DNA from: CAIMMJ01 sp037131955
GTDB lineage: Bacteria > Bacteroidota > Bacteroidia > UBA4408
Direction of reading: 5' to 3'
DNA: 29,351 bases
Assembly (NCBI GenBank): GCA_037131955.1
Contig: JBAXQC010000034.1
Location: 1-29,351 of the forward strand
The notes beneath the pieces are model-generated. The model searched no databases, was not told where the DNA came from, and saw nothing but the letters and a program-made list of their open reading frames with translations. The translations under genes and the position numbers were made by a program. Numbering within the stretch: the first letter of the stretch is position 1; every line of letters starts with the position of its first letter. Shown one piece after another: positions 16,949 to 24,387 of the stretch.

Positions 16949-17845
16949 GTGAGTATAGTACAAAAAACTTTAATCTTACTTGTTTACTGTTTTATACTGC
17001 TGATAGCTTCGTGTGTAAAAAAAGACAAAGAAAATTTTTATAAACTTACTAATTCAATTTACGCCAAGAGAATAACCGTTGGTGATAAAACAACAACTCT
17101 TAAAAATAAAGTAGTTATTGTCTCATTTAGGGTGTGTAATAAATTTAATATTGATGTTCCCTTGCTCAATTATAAAAGTAGTTATGCATACATTGATACA
17201 ATATACTTAGAAAAAATTTCAAGCGATTCACCATTAAAAAGCATTTTAGATTTTAGTTCTCCTTTGGATAGTTCCGTTTTTAAAATTCAATTGCTTGAGT
17301 TGGTAAAGGAAAAAAGATTTGTTCCTGCAATAAAATTGGCAGATTCGGAAAAATTGTTGCTTTATTTTAAAATTTTGAAAGTAATTTCTAAAGAGCAATT
17401 AAAAAAAACAGAAATGCTTCAAAAATCATATTCCAACTACCTAAAAAGCGATGAAAAAATTGAATTAACAAACTTTATAAAAAACAATCCAAGTCTAAAT
17501 TTTATAGAAATTGATAGTTCGTTATTCAAAGCAATTGTAAAAAAAGGAAATGGAAAGAGAATAAAATCTGGCAGCACATTAGTTCTTCAATATACCGGAA
17601 AGTTCCTGAACAATAAGGTTTTTGACCATATTGGCGATGACAACTCACACTTTGAATATAAAATTGGCACACCCGACCAACTTCTAAAAGGATTAGAAAA
17701 AGGTGTTTTAACAATGGAAGAAGAAGAAAAATGTGTATTTCTTTTTAACTCATTTTGGGGTTATGGAGAAAAAGGAAATTCTAATGGAATTGTAGAACCA
17801 TTCAAATCTCTTACTTTTGATGTCTTTTTAAAAAAAATTAAATAA
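16949..17845 (+). CDS. FKBP-type lipoprotein with altered active site
   Basis: A lipoprotein of 298 residues if translation starts at the GTG at 16949, or 300 from the in-frame TTG at 16943; there is no ATG choice. Signal peptide ending in the lipobox LIASC (Cys22 from GTG). The N-terminal half (to about 150) is a diverged FKBP-like domain, then a helical linker, then an FKBP domain at about 190-298 with LQYTGKFLNNKVFD. The tryptophan of the active-site floor (KGWDEG in the paralogues) is Leu here (KGLEKG), the VI pair before it is LL, and the next loop carries four glutamates (TMEEEEK). Prolyl isomerase activity may therefore be reduced or lost, leaving a chaperone role. It has the same architecture as the next gene, 16 nt downstream. 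Confidence 0.85.
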   Translation: MSIVQKTLILLVYCFILLIASCVKKDKENFYKLTNSIYAKRITVGDKTTTLKNKVVIVSFRVCNKFNIDVPLLNYKSSYAYIDTIYLEKISSDSPLKSILDFSSPLDSSVFKIQLLELVKEKRFVPAIKLADSEKLLLYFKILKVISKEQLKKTEMLQKSYSNYLKSDEKIELTNFIKNNPSLNFIEIDSSLFKAIVKKGNGKRIKSGSTLVLQYTGKFLNNKVFDHIGDDNSHFEYKIGTPDQLLKGLEKGVLTMEEEEKCVFLFNSFWGYGEKGNSNGIVEPFKSLTFDVFLKKIK

Positions 17846-17861
17846 AAACTTAAACTATTAA

Positions 17862-18764
17862 ATGAAAAAAATGAGATTGTTATTAGGAACAGCAGCCTGT
17901 GTTGCATTGCTTTTTGGTGCTTGCAAAAACTCTAAATACGAAGGTTACGAGCAATCGGAAAACGGATTGTATTATAAGATGATATCGGTTGTTGGCTCAA
18001 AACCCAAAATAAAACAAGGAGACATTATTACACTTAATTTAAACTATACCACCATCAAAGATTCTTTGCTTTTTGAATCATCTAAATTAGGCAGGCCGTT
18101 TATGATAAAAGTGGATAAATCAGAGTTTAAAGGCGATTTAACTGAAGGATTTAAAATGCTTTCCGAAGGAGACAGTGCTTCTTTTATATTAAGTGCAGAC
18201 TCATTTTTTGTGAAAACTGCAAAAAGAGATTTACCAAAGGAAATAACCAAAGGAAGCGATTTAAAATTTTATTTGAAAGTGTTAAAAGTTGAAACTGAAG
18301 AGAAATTTAAAGCAGCTCAACAAAAAGCTCAAGACGAACAAATGAAAGCGGCAGAGGCAAGTAAATCTATGGAAGATTCTTTGATTAAAAAATATGTGAT
18401 AGAAAAAAATATAACAGCAAAACCAAATGCTTCGGGAATTTACATAACCGAAACTAAAAAAGGTTCAGGCGCCCTAGTAACTAAAGGCGACACAATTGAA
18501 GTAAAATACACTGGTAAATTTTTAGATGGAAAAGTTTTTGATTCTTCAGACAACAGCCCCGTGCCGGTTAAGTTTGCCATTGGCGTGGGAATGGTTATTG
18601 CCGGTTGGGACGAAGCAATTGTTGGAATGAAAACCGGAACAAAAGCTACATTGCTAATTCCATCTGCAAAAGCTTATGGCGGAATGAGTACTGGTCCCAT
18701 TCCTGCCTACTCTCCGCTTGTTTTTGATATTGAAATTGTAGGATTAACCAAAGGAAAAAAATAA
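17862..18764 (+). CDS. FKBP-type peptidyl-prolyl isomerase lipoprotein (GldI-like)
   Basis: A 300-residue lipoprotein: signal with lipobox ending Cys21 (LLFGAC). Residues about 35-145 form an FKBP-like domain that lacks the active-site aromatics. Residues 145-180 are a charged helix (AAQQKAQDEQMKAAEASKSM). Residues 190-297 are a canonical FKBP domain with VKYTGKFLDGKVFDSS, VIAGWDEA (Trp249), AYGG and VFDIEIVGL. It should catalyse cis-trans prolyl isomerisation of exported proteins in the periplasm. GldI, required for gliding in Flavobacterium, is an FKBP lipoprotein of this general kind, but orthology cannot be judged from domain content alone, so I give no symbol. It is the middle gene of three FKBP genes. 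Confidence 0.9.
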   Translation: MKKMRLLLGTAACVALLFGACKNSKYEGYEQSENGLYYKMISVVGSKPKIKQGDIITLNLNYTTIKDSLLFESSKLGRPFMIKVDKSEFKGDLTEGFKMLSEGDSASFILSADSFFVKTAKRDLPKEITKGSDLKFYLKVLKVETEEKFKAAQQKAQDEQMKAAEASKSMEDSLIKKYVIEKNITAKPNASGIYITETKKGSGALVTKGDTIEVKYTGKFLDGKVFDSSDNSPVPVKFAIGVGMVIAGWDEAIVGMKTGTKATLLIPSAKAYGGMSTGPIPAYSPLVFDIEIVGLTKGKK

Positions 18765-18801
18765 TAGAAGAAAATAATCACAAACTATAAATCATAAGCC
18801 A

Positions 18802-19596
18802 ATGAAAAAACTAATCATTATGTCCTTGAGCTTATTTGCTCTTTTGCCAAATTTAAAAGCACAAAAAAATATGTCCAATGCAATAACAACACCTTCTGGC
18901 CTCACTTATGAAATTCTATCAAAAGGCACAGGAAAAGCACCCATAAAAGGCGGAAAAGTTACGGTACACTATACCGGAAAATTAACCAATGATACTGTTT
19001 TTGATAGCAGCGTTAAACGTGGTCAACCATTTTCATTTAAACTTGGCGTTGGGCAAGTAATTAAAGGATGGGACGAAGGAATTGCTTTGTTACATGTTGG
19101 CGACAAAGCAAGGTTTACTATTCCTTCAAATCTTGGTTATGGAGAAAGAGGCGCAGGCGCAATACCGCCCAACTCTACATTAATTTTTGATGTAGAACTG
19201 TTAGAAAGTAAAGATCCTTTTGTTCCTGTTCCTTATGATGTAAAAGGTAAAGACACAGTTAAAACTGCAAGCGGTTTACAGATGATAAAAATCCTGAGCA
19301 ATAACGAAGGCACTAAAGCAGAAAACGGAAAAAATGTGGAAGTACATTACACTGGATATTTAACCGATGGAAAAGTTTTTGATTCTTCCTTAGAAAGAGA
19401 AAAACCAATTCAGTTTCCTTTGGGTCAAGGTTACGTTATTAAAGGTTGGGACGAAGGAATTTCATTGTTAAAAACAGGTGAAAAAGCTCGTTTTATCATC
19501 CCTTACAACATTGCCTATGGCGATGCAGGAAGACCTCCCGTTATTCCTGCCAAAGCCAATTTAATTTTTGACGTTGAATTAATTTCAGTTCAATAA
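18802..19596 (+). CDS. Tandem-domain FKBP peptidyl-prolyl isomerase, exported
   Basis: A 264-residue protein with a signal peptide (1-20, ending NLKAQ) and no lipobox, so probably soluble in the periplasm. Two complete FKBP domains follow: about 28-137 (VHYTGKLTNDTVFDSS, VIKGWDEG with Trp90, LGYGERG, IFDVELL) and 155-264 (VHYTGYLTDGKVFDSS, VIKGWDEG with Trp216, IAYGDAG, IFDVELI). All the aromatic and Asp residues of the FKBP pocket are present in both domains. The two halves are clearly similar, which points to internal duplication. It lies 37 nt after the preceding FKBP gene and is the last gene before the terminator at 19627-19654. Confidence 0.93.
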   Translation: MKKLIIMSLSLFALLPNLKAQKNMSNAITTPSGLTYEILSKGTGKAPIKGGKVTVHYTGKLTNDTVFDSSVKRGQPFSFKLGVGQVIKGWDEGIALLHVGDKARFTIPSNLGYGERGAGAIPPNSTLIFDVELLESKDPFVPVPYDVKGKDTVKTASGLQMIKILSNNEGTKAENGKNVEVHYTGYLTDGKVFDSSLEREKPIQFPLGQGYVIKGWDEGISLLKTGEKARFIIPYNIAYGDAGRPPVIPAKANLIFDVELISVQ

Positions 19597-19626
19597 ATCA
19601 AACTTAATTAATTTTTAAATACATTT

Positions 19627-19654
19627 AAAGCTCTCTTAATAGAGAGCTTTTTTT
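19627..19654 (+). terminator. Strong intrinsic terminator ending the LytM-to-FKBP operon
   Basis: A perfect 10-bp stem (AAAGCTCTCT at 19627-19636 and AGAGAGCTTT at 19641-19650) with a TAAT loop and T's continuing to 19654. It lies 30 nt after the stop of the third FKBP gene. The last T of the run is directly followed by the ATG of the potassium channel gene at 19655, an arrangement discussed under findings. Confidence 0.9.
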
Positions 19655-20611
19655 ATGGACAAACCAGAAATACCAAAAGATTTAGGTTTTGGAACCGGCG
19701 CTAGCAGCAAGGAACAAAAACTTATTAATAACAATGGTTCTTTTAACGTAAATAGAATAGGTCAAAGTTTTTTTGAATCTTTTCATATCTATCACTATTT
19801 AATAAATCAAACTTGGCGAAATTTTATTTTTTTGGTACTTCTTTTTTATACTGTAGCTAACTTCATTTTTGCTATTTTGTATTTATTGGCAGGGATAGAA
19901 AATTTAGCCGGCGTAGAAGGAAATACTTTCTTTGAAAAATTCTATGATGCCATTTTCTTTAGCGCTCAAACACTTACTACGGTTGGCTACGGAAGAATTA
20001 GCCCTGTGGGATTTTCAACAAATCTAATTGCCGCTATAGAATCGCTATTTGGTGTAATTTCTTTTGCCTTACTTACAGGTATTTGTTTTGGAAAGTTTTC
20101 TAGACCAAGTGCAAAAATACTTTTTAGTAAAAATATTGTAGTAGCACCTTATAAAAACGCCAATGCATTAATGTTTAGGTTAGTAAACGCAAGAAAAAAT
20201 CAATTTATAGAATCTGAGATACAGGTTGTTCTTGCATTAAATGCTCTTAAAGATGGCGAAAGAAAAAGAGTATTTTATAGATTAAATTTAGAAATTGAAA
20301 AAATTAACTTTTTCCCTTTGCCTTGGACAGTAGTGCATCCTGTTGACGAAAAAAGCCCGCTAAATAACATGCAAATAAAAGAGTTCGAAGAAGGTAATCC
20401 CGAAATAAGTATAATGTTCAAAAGCTTTGACGACACTTTCCATCAAAACGTTTATGCCAGATTTTCATATATTTTTGAAGACATTGTTTGGGGCAAAAAA
20501 TTCGAAATTGCTCATCGTCCATCCGAGTCAGGACAAATAGAATTGGACCTTAACAAATTCAATAATTTGGTTGATTTTAAATTGAATAAGGGAAGTTTTT
20601 ACAGAGATTAA
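19655..20611 (+). CDS. Inward-rectifier (Kir-type) potassium channel
   Basis: A 318-residue K+ channel of the bacterial Kir family, tetrameric in the inner membrane. The N-terminus (KDLGFGTG, GSFNVNRIG) matches the slide-helix region of KirBac proteins. TM1 is about 54-79, the pore helix and filter are SAQTLTTVGYG (filter TVGYG, 109-113), and TM2 is about 122-147, ending at FGKFSRP. The cytoplasmic Kir domain fills 150-318, with NARKNQFIESE and the signature WTVVHPVDEKSPL. The conserved KDLGFG motif at residues 8-13 supports the ATG at 19655, even though that places the start directly after the terminator T-run with no room for a normal leader. No promoter box is seen nearby. It converges with dgkA, 13 nt away. 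Confidence 0.93.
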   Translation: MDKPEIPKDLGFGTGASSKEQKLINNNGSFNVNRIGQSFFESFHIYHYLINQTWRNFIFLVLLFYTVANFIFAILYLLAGIENLAGVEGNTFFEKFYDAIFFSAQTLTTVGYGRISPVGFSTNLIAAIESLFGVISFALLTGICFGKFSRPSAKILFSKNIVVAPYKNANALMFRLVNARKNQFIESEIQVVLALNALKDGERKRVFYRLNLEIEKINFFPLPWTVVHPVDEKSPLNNMQIKEFEEGNPEISIMFKSFDDTFHQNVYARFSYIFEDIVWGKKFEIAHRPSESGQIELDLNKFNNLVDFKLNKGSFYRD

Positions 20612-20624
20612 TTAAGGTATATTT

Positions 20625-20984
20625 TTAAAAAATATATTTCCAAAAAACTACTATTGCAACAATAAAAGAGATAATACTTGCTACTAATACCGCAGCAGCA
20701 GCAAGGTCTTTAACTTTTCCTATCAAGGGATTAAAATCTATACTCACTAAATTGCATAAATATTCTATTGAAGTATTTATTATTTCGGCCACAAAAACTA
20801 ACCCAATACAAAATACTAGTGCCAACCACTCATGGGTAGAAACATCAAAATAATTGCCTGCAAAAATAACTACTATAGTTGCTGCTACTTCAATCCAAGC
20901 ATTTGTTTGTGTGGTAAAAAATTCCTTCAAACCTTTTACTGCATAACCAAAATTTTTTATTCTCGATTCAAAAAAATTTATCAT
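20625..20984 (-). CDS. dgkA: DgkA family kinase (diacylglycerol or undecaprenol kinase)
   Basis: A 119-residue integral membrane kinase with three predicted helices (about 30-48, 52-72 and 93-117). The family signature is present: RIKNFGYAVKGL at the amphipathic N-terminus, NAWIEVAA, EWLALVF, then EIINTSIEYL and KVKDLAAAAVL with the catalytic and metal-binding acidic residues. E. coli DgkA phosphorylates diacylglycerol, while Gram-positive homologues act on undecaprenol; the sequence alone does not separate the two. It lies 11 nt after the barrel gene on the same strand, so the two are probably co-transcribed. It converges with the Kir gene, with an AT-only palindrome (20618-20636) across its stop. 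Confidence 0.9.
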   Translation of the reverse strand: MINFFESRIKNFGYAVKGLKEFFTTQTNAWIEVAATIVVIFAGNYFDVSTHEWLALVFCIGLVFVAEIINTSIEYLCNLVSIDFNPLIGKVKDLAAAAVLVASIISFIVAIVVFWKYIF

Positions 20985-20995
20985 CTCTACATTAT

Positions 20996-21916
20996 TTAGT
21001 ATGGATTTTTAGTGTCAATCCAATTTATTTTATACTTTAACCCAACAAAAATACCATTACCTATAAAATTGTTTATGCCTCTTTGGTACTGGATAAAATA
21101 ATTAAATTGTTTCAATTCTTGTTCCAATTTAAACCTTGCTACTAATGGTCTATCGCCATTGTTTCTATACCCTCTATAACCACTAGCGTCAAACAACACA
21201 ATTGTAGATTTTTTTTTAAATTGTAATCCCAAACCATACAACCAACTGTCGTTTTGTTGGTTATCTCCTGCTTGCCAAATAAATCCTCCAAACATTGAAA
21301 TAATTCTTACATTAAACTTTTCTTTAGTGTAAATGTCTTTTGCAAAATTGCCCAAAAACCAGTACCCAGGGGCATTAGTATGCCTAGCATTTTCTAGGTT
21401 TTTTCCTGTGTTTAATTTCAATCCAAATTCTATTGTAAAATCAGGAAAAAAATAAAGGTTTTCCCAAACTCTTGCCCTTGCACTTAAAAAACTTTCGCTT
21501 TTAGAAACTCCGCTACAAATAGAATCTCTTGCAAATCTTTTGTCTCTTAAAACACTGTCTGTTTCAAAAAACTCAAACAATCTTGAGTAAAACGAAAATG
21601 CAATTCTGTTTTTTTGAAAGGGAAAGTATATTCCAATTTCTGGATTAATAACTCTTTCACTTTTATCAAATTGATATCTTGTACCCGCATAAACAAATGT
21701 TCTAAAATTTATTTTTGTATCATTTAAATCAGGCACTGGCAATGCATTGGGACCTAAAAATCCGGGAGTTCTTTTTATATAATTCAATGGAGGCGTTTTT
21801 CCGTCCCAATTGTGTTGTCTGTTCCACCAGTCATACCTGTCTTGGGCGCTAGCCATAAAATTTAATGTTGCAAAAAAAACTGGTAACAATAACTTAACCT
21901 TAAAATTTACACTCAT
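20996..21916 (-). CDS. Predicted outer membrane beta-barrel protein, unknown function
   Basis: About 306 residues from the ATG at 21916; an in-frame TTG at 21928 would add four. I prefer the ATG because it gives a clean signal peptide ending FMASAQ. After it comes a Trp/Tyr-rich segment (DRYDWWNRQHNWDGK), then about 270 residues of alternating hydrophobic strands with aromatic girdle residues and charged loops (INFRTFVYAGTRYQF, INPEIGIYFPF, FTIEFGLKLN, FNYFIQYQRG), as in small outer membrane barrels. The C-terminus is FVGLKYKINWIDTKNPY. I do not recognise a named family. It diverges from the response regulator gene, with only 44 nt between the ATGs, and precedes dgkA by 11 nt, so regulation by that response regulator is a possible inference. 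Confidence 0.75.
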   Translation of the reverse strand: MSVNFKVKLLLPVFFATLNFMASAQDRYDWWNRQHNWDGKTPPLNYIKRTPGFLGPNALPVPDLNDTKINFRTFVYAGTRYQFDKSERVINPEIGIYFPFQKNRIAFSFYSRLFEFFETDSVLRDKRFARDSICSGVSKSESFLSARARVWENLYFFPDFTIEFGLKLNTGKNLENARHTNAPGYWFLGNFAKDIYTKEKFNVRIISMFGGFIWQAGDNQQNDSWLYGLGLQFKKKSTIVLFDASGYRGYRNNGDRPLVARFKLEQELKQFNYFIQYQRGINNFIGNGIFVGLKYKINWIDTKNPY

Positions 21917-21931
21917 GTACTTTTTCAATTA

Positions 21932-21939
21932 TACCTTTA
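21932..21939 (+). promoter_or_regulatory. Possible -7 box for the response regulator gene
   Basis: TACCTTTA matches seven of eight consensus positions and lies 21 nt before the ATG at 21961, close to the 20-nt spacing seen at three other genes. On the other strand, TATAATTG (21926-21933) is a similarly imperfect box facing the barrel gene and overlaps it. Both are weak. Confidence 0.3.
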
Positions 21940-21960
21940 CAAAAAATTAAAAGAGAAACT

Positions 21961-22659
21961 ATGGACAAATCTAACTACAAAATTTTAGTAGTTGATGACG
22001 AAGAGGATATAAGAGATCTTTTGGTTCACTTATTAGAAAAAGAAGGATTTCAAACTAAAGTCTCTTCCAATGGCAATGAAGGGTTAAAGATTGCCTTAAA
22101 CTGGTTGCCTCATTTAATTTTATTGGATGTGATGATGCCTGAAATGGATGGAATAGAAACATGTAGAGAAATTAGAAATAAAAAAGAAATTAAAAATACA
22201 ATTATTGCATTTTTAACGGCCCGCAATGAGGACTACTCACAAATTGCTGGTTTTGATTCTGGTGCTGATGATTATATTTCAAAGCCTGTAAAACCCAGAG
22301 TATTAATTAGCAGGATAAATGCTTTGTTAAGAAGATACGAAAATCAGCCAGAAGAAAACAGCGCTAAAGAAATTGAATTAGGAGAGTTGAAAATTAATAG
22401 AGATAAATTCTTAGTTTACAAAAACAATACACCTATTCAACTGCCAAGAAAAGAATTTGAATTGCTGGATTTATTGGTATCAAAGCCGGGAAATGTATTT
22501 ACCCGTAGCCATATTTTAGACAGTGTTTGGGGCGAAGATGTTGTGGTGGGTGACAGAACAATAGACGTTCACATAAGAAAACTTCGCGAAAAATTAGGTG
22601 ATAATTATTTTAAAACAATCAAGGGAATTGGCTACAAGTTTGAAGTTCCTATTGAATAA
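21961..22659 (+). CDS. OmpR/PhoB-type response regulator, no adjacent kinase
   Basis: A 232-residue two-domain transcription factor. The receiver domain (about 5-120) has the acidic pair Asp12/Asp13, phospho-acceptor Asp56 in LILLDVMMPEMDG, switch Thr86 in FLTAR and Lys108 in ISKPVKP, all intact. The C-terminal winged helix (about 132-229) has IQLPRKEFELLDLLVSKPG and VVVGDRTIDVHIRKLREKLG, the recognition region of the OmpR/PhoB group. The receiver closely resembles PhoB-like regulators common in Bacteroidota. No sensor histidine kinase lies on either side in this window: the left neighbour is a divergent barrel gene and the right is trxB, 187 nt away. The partner kinase is presumably elsewhere. 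Confidence 0.94.
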   Translation: MDKSNYKILVVDDEEDIRDLLVHLLEKEGFQTKVSSNGNEGLKIALNWLPHLILLDVMMPEMDGIETCREIRNKKEIKNTIIAFLTARNEDYSQIAGFDSGADDYISKPVKPRVLISRINALLRRYENQPEENSAKEIELGELKINRDKFLVYKNNTPIQLPRKEFELLDLLVSKPGNVFTRSHILDSVWGEDVVVGDRTIDVHIRKLREKLGDNYFKTIKGIGYKFEVPIE

Positions 22660-22818
22660 TTATTACGTCTTAAAATCTTCATTCAAAGCATTTAACTCAC
22701 TTAGAAGTTACTTATTTAGGCTTCTTTCATAATTTCAATCAAGAAAACCGCCTAAATCCTTTTACAATTCTTTCACAGTATTTTTTATATTCTACAACAA
22801 ACATGTTTAATATTAAAC

Positions 22819-22826
22819 TAATTTTG
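22819..22826 (+). promoter_or_regulatory. -7 box of trxB
   Basis: TAATTTTG matches TAnnTTTG in full and is followed by C. It ends exactly 20 nt before the trxB ATG, predicting a leader of about 15 nt. No TTTG -33 element is evident at 19-21 nt. Confidence 0.6.
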
Positions 22827-22846
22827 CACCTCAATTTTAGATAAAA

Positions 22847-23779
22847 ATGGAGCACGTAAATTGTTTGATAATTGGTAGTGGACCCGCTGGCTATACTGCA
22901 GCCATATATGCCGCAAGAGCCGACATGAAACCTATTATGTACGAAGGTCTGCAACCCGGCGGACAATTAACTATAACCACCGAAGTAGATAATTTTCCCG
23001 GATATCCAAATGGAACGCAAGGTCCTCAAATGATGGAAGACCTTAAAGCCCAAGCCGCAAGATTTGGAACGGATATACGTTTTGGATTAATTACCAAAGT
23101 AGATTTTAGTAAGCATCCTTTTGAAGTAGTTGCCGACGAAAAAAATGCAATTACGGCAAATACAATAATTATTGCAACAGGTGCATCTGCAAAATGGTTA
23201 GGCCTAGAAAGTGAACAAAAATTTAATGGGTTTGGAGTTAGCGCTTGTGCCGTTTGCGATGGATTCTTTTTTAGAGGTCAAGAAGTTGCCATTGTTGGAG
23301 CAGGCGATACAGCTGCTGAAGAGGCTTCTTACTTGGCAAAATTGTGCAAAAAAGTAACTATGTTGGTTAGAAAAGGAGAAATGAAAGCCTCAAAAGCTAT
23401 GCAACACCGTGTGATGAATACACCTAACATAGAAATATTATACAATACCCAAACTCTAGAAATTTTGGGTGAGCAAGGCGTAAACGGCGTAAGAATTAAA
23501 AATACTGTTAGCCAAGAAGAATCTACCTTGAGTGTTACAGGATTTTTTGTTGCCATTGGCCACACACCTAATTCACAAATTTTTAGCGGACAATTAACAA
23601 TGGATGCCGAAGGCTATATTCAAACTATTCCGGGAAGCAGCAAAACAAACATCGAAGGAATATTTGCTTGTGGAGATGTTCAAGACAAAACCTACCGCCA
23701 AGCCGTAACAGCTGCAGGATCGGGATGCATGGCAGCTTTAGACGCAGAACGCTGGTTAGCCGCAAAAGGAATTCACTAA
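22847..23779 (+). CDS. trxB: Thioredoxin reductase
   Basis: A 310-residue flavoenzyme of the low-molecular-weight type that passes electrons from NADPH through FAD to thioredoxin in the cytoplasm. The FAD loop is IIGSGPAGYTAA (8-19), then QPGGQL and NFPGYP. The redox-active pair is Cys134 and Cys137 (CAVCDG), the NADPH loop is GAGDTAAEEA (151-160), and the C-terminal FAD segment is ACGDVQDKTYRQAVTAAGSG. Length is normal (310-320). The ATG follows an A-rich leader with a full -7 box 20 nt upstream. The gene stands alone and ends at a hairpin terminator shared with the convergent FtsB-like gene. Confidence 0.97.
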   Translation: MEHVNCLIIGSGPAGYTAAIYAARADMKPIMYEGLQPGGQLTITTEVDNFPGYPNGTQGPQMMEDLKAQAARFGTDIRFGLITKVDFSKHPFEVVADEKNAITANTIIIATGASAKWLGLESEQKFNGFGVSACAVCDGFFFRGQEVAIVGAGDTAAEEASYLAKLCKKVTMLVRKGEMKASKAMQHRVMNTPNIEILYNTQTLEILGEQGVNGVRIKNTVSQEESTLSVTGFFVAIGHTPNSQIFSGQLTMDAEGYIQTIPGSSKTNIEGIFACGDVQDKTYRQAVTAAGSGCMAALDAERWLAAKGIH

Positions 23780-23789
23780 AAAAATAAAG

Positions 23790-23828
23790 GCCTTTTACAT
23801 TGCTTTCGCTTTGTAAAAGGCTTTATCT
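23790..23828. terminator. Bidirectional terminator between trxB and the FtsB-like gene
   Basis: A 10-bp stem (GCCTTTTACA at 23790-23799 and TGTAAAAGGC at 23812-23821) with a 12-nt loop, between two convergent genes. On the minus strand it is followed by CTTTATTTTTTT, a good T-run, so it should end the FtsB-like transcript well. On the plus strand only CTTTATCT follows, so it is weaker for trxB. Confidence 0.75.
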
Positions 23829-23844
23829 ACACACACAACAAACA

Positions 23845-24174
23845 TTATTCTTTTTTTACCATTGCAGTATCTATCATCAAAAAAATATCTTCTCCATTTT
23901 TTTTCATCAGGTACTTCTCTCTTGCAAACTTTATTAATTGAGCAGAATCTTCATACAAAAGATTCATAGTGGCTTTGTTATTTTCTATTTCTTGCAAATA
24001 ATAATTTTTTTCTTGCTCCAATTGTTTTAATTTTTTTCTGGCATCTAGTTGAGAATACAAATCAAATCGGTCAAAAAAAGAAATCCAAACCAATAAAAAT
24101 AAAACCGTTACTGTATATTTATTTACAATATACCTGTTAGTAATAAACTTAATCAACAGATTTTTGAGTTTCAT
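23845..24174 (-). CDS. FtsB/DivIC-like septum formation initiator
   Basis: A 109-residue bitopic protein with one membrane helix (about 20-36, TVTVLFLLVWISFF), a coiled coil (about 42-78, LDARKKLKQLEQEKNYYLQE) and a short periplasmic end. The order FFDRFDLYSQL, coiled coil, then DSAQLIKFAREKYLMKKNGEDIFLM is the FtsB/DivIC pattern: the tail 'AREKY.MKK.GE.iF' is the family hallmark. These proteins join FtsL and FtsQ and relay activation to the division septum synthase. No other in-frame Met occurs before residue 57, so the ATG is secure. A full -7 box lies only 5 nt upstream, suggesting a leaderless or nearly leaderless mRNA. Confidence 0.88.
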   Translation of the reverse strand: MKLKNLLIKFITNRYIVNKYTVTVLFLLVWISFFDRFDLYSQLDARKKLKQLEQEKNYYLQEIENNKATMNLLYEDSAQLIKFAREKYLMKKNGEDIFLMIDTAMVKKE

Positions 24175-24179
24175 TGCTG

Positions 24180-24187
24180 CAAAAATA
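24180..24187 (-). promoter_or_regulatory. -7 box close to the FtsB-like gene start
   Basis: The minus strand reads TATTTTTG, a full match followed by C, ending only 5 nt before the ATG at 24174. A TTTG lies upstream (24204-24207) with a 16-nt spacer, slightly shorter than the usual 19-21. If used, transcription would start at or next to the start codon. Confidence 0.45.
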
Positions 24188-24335
24188 ATGCAATAACATA
24201 CACCAAAATCTCTTGTAAAGGCTTTTTACTAACTTACAAAAGTTAATTAAATTACAATAAATTTAGTGCATTAAGAACAATGCAAACAGTATAGCTGTTT
24301 ATTCAGCTTTAAATCATAAAAATCACCAAAATAAA

Positions 24336-24367
24336 ATTGGTAAAAACAGAATCAACTATTACTTTTG
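24336..24367 (+). promoter_or_regulatory. Promoter of the acyl-CoA dehydrogenase gene (-33 and -7 elements)
   Basis: ATTG at 24336-24339 (three of four matches to TTTG), a 20-nt spacer, then TACTTTTG at 24360-24367 (full match). The -7 box ends 20 nt before the ATG. This is the most complete promoter by consensus in the window. Confidence 0.7.
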
Positions 24368-24387
24368 AAACGTAAAAAAAAACAATT

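Noticed and set aside
20618..20636. AT-only palindrome between Kir and dgkA as a terminator
   Set aside because: It has no G or C in the stem and overlaps the dgkA stop codon; too weak to call.
22704..22757. Inverted repeats after the response regulator gene (ATTTAGGC and GCCTAAAT)
   Set aside because: The loop is 28 nt and no T-run follows; a terminator is possible but the evidence is poor.
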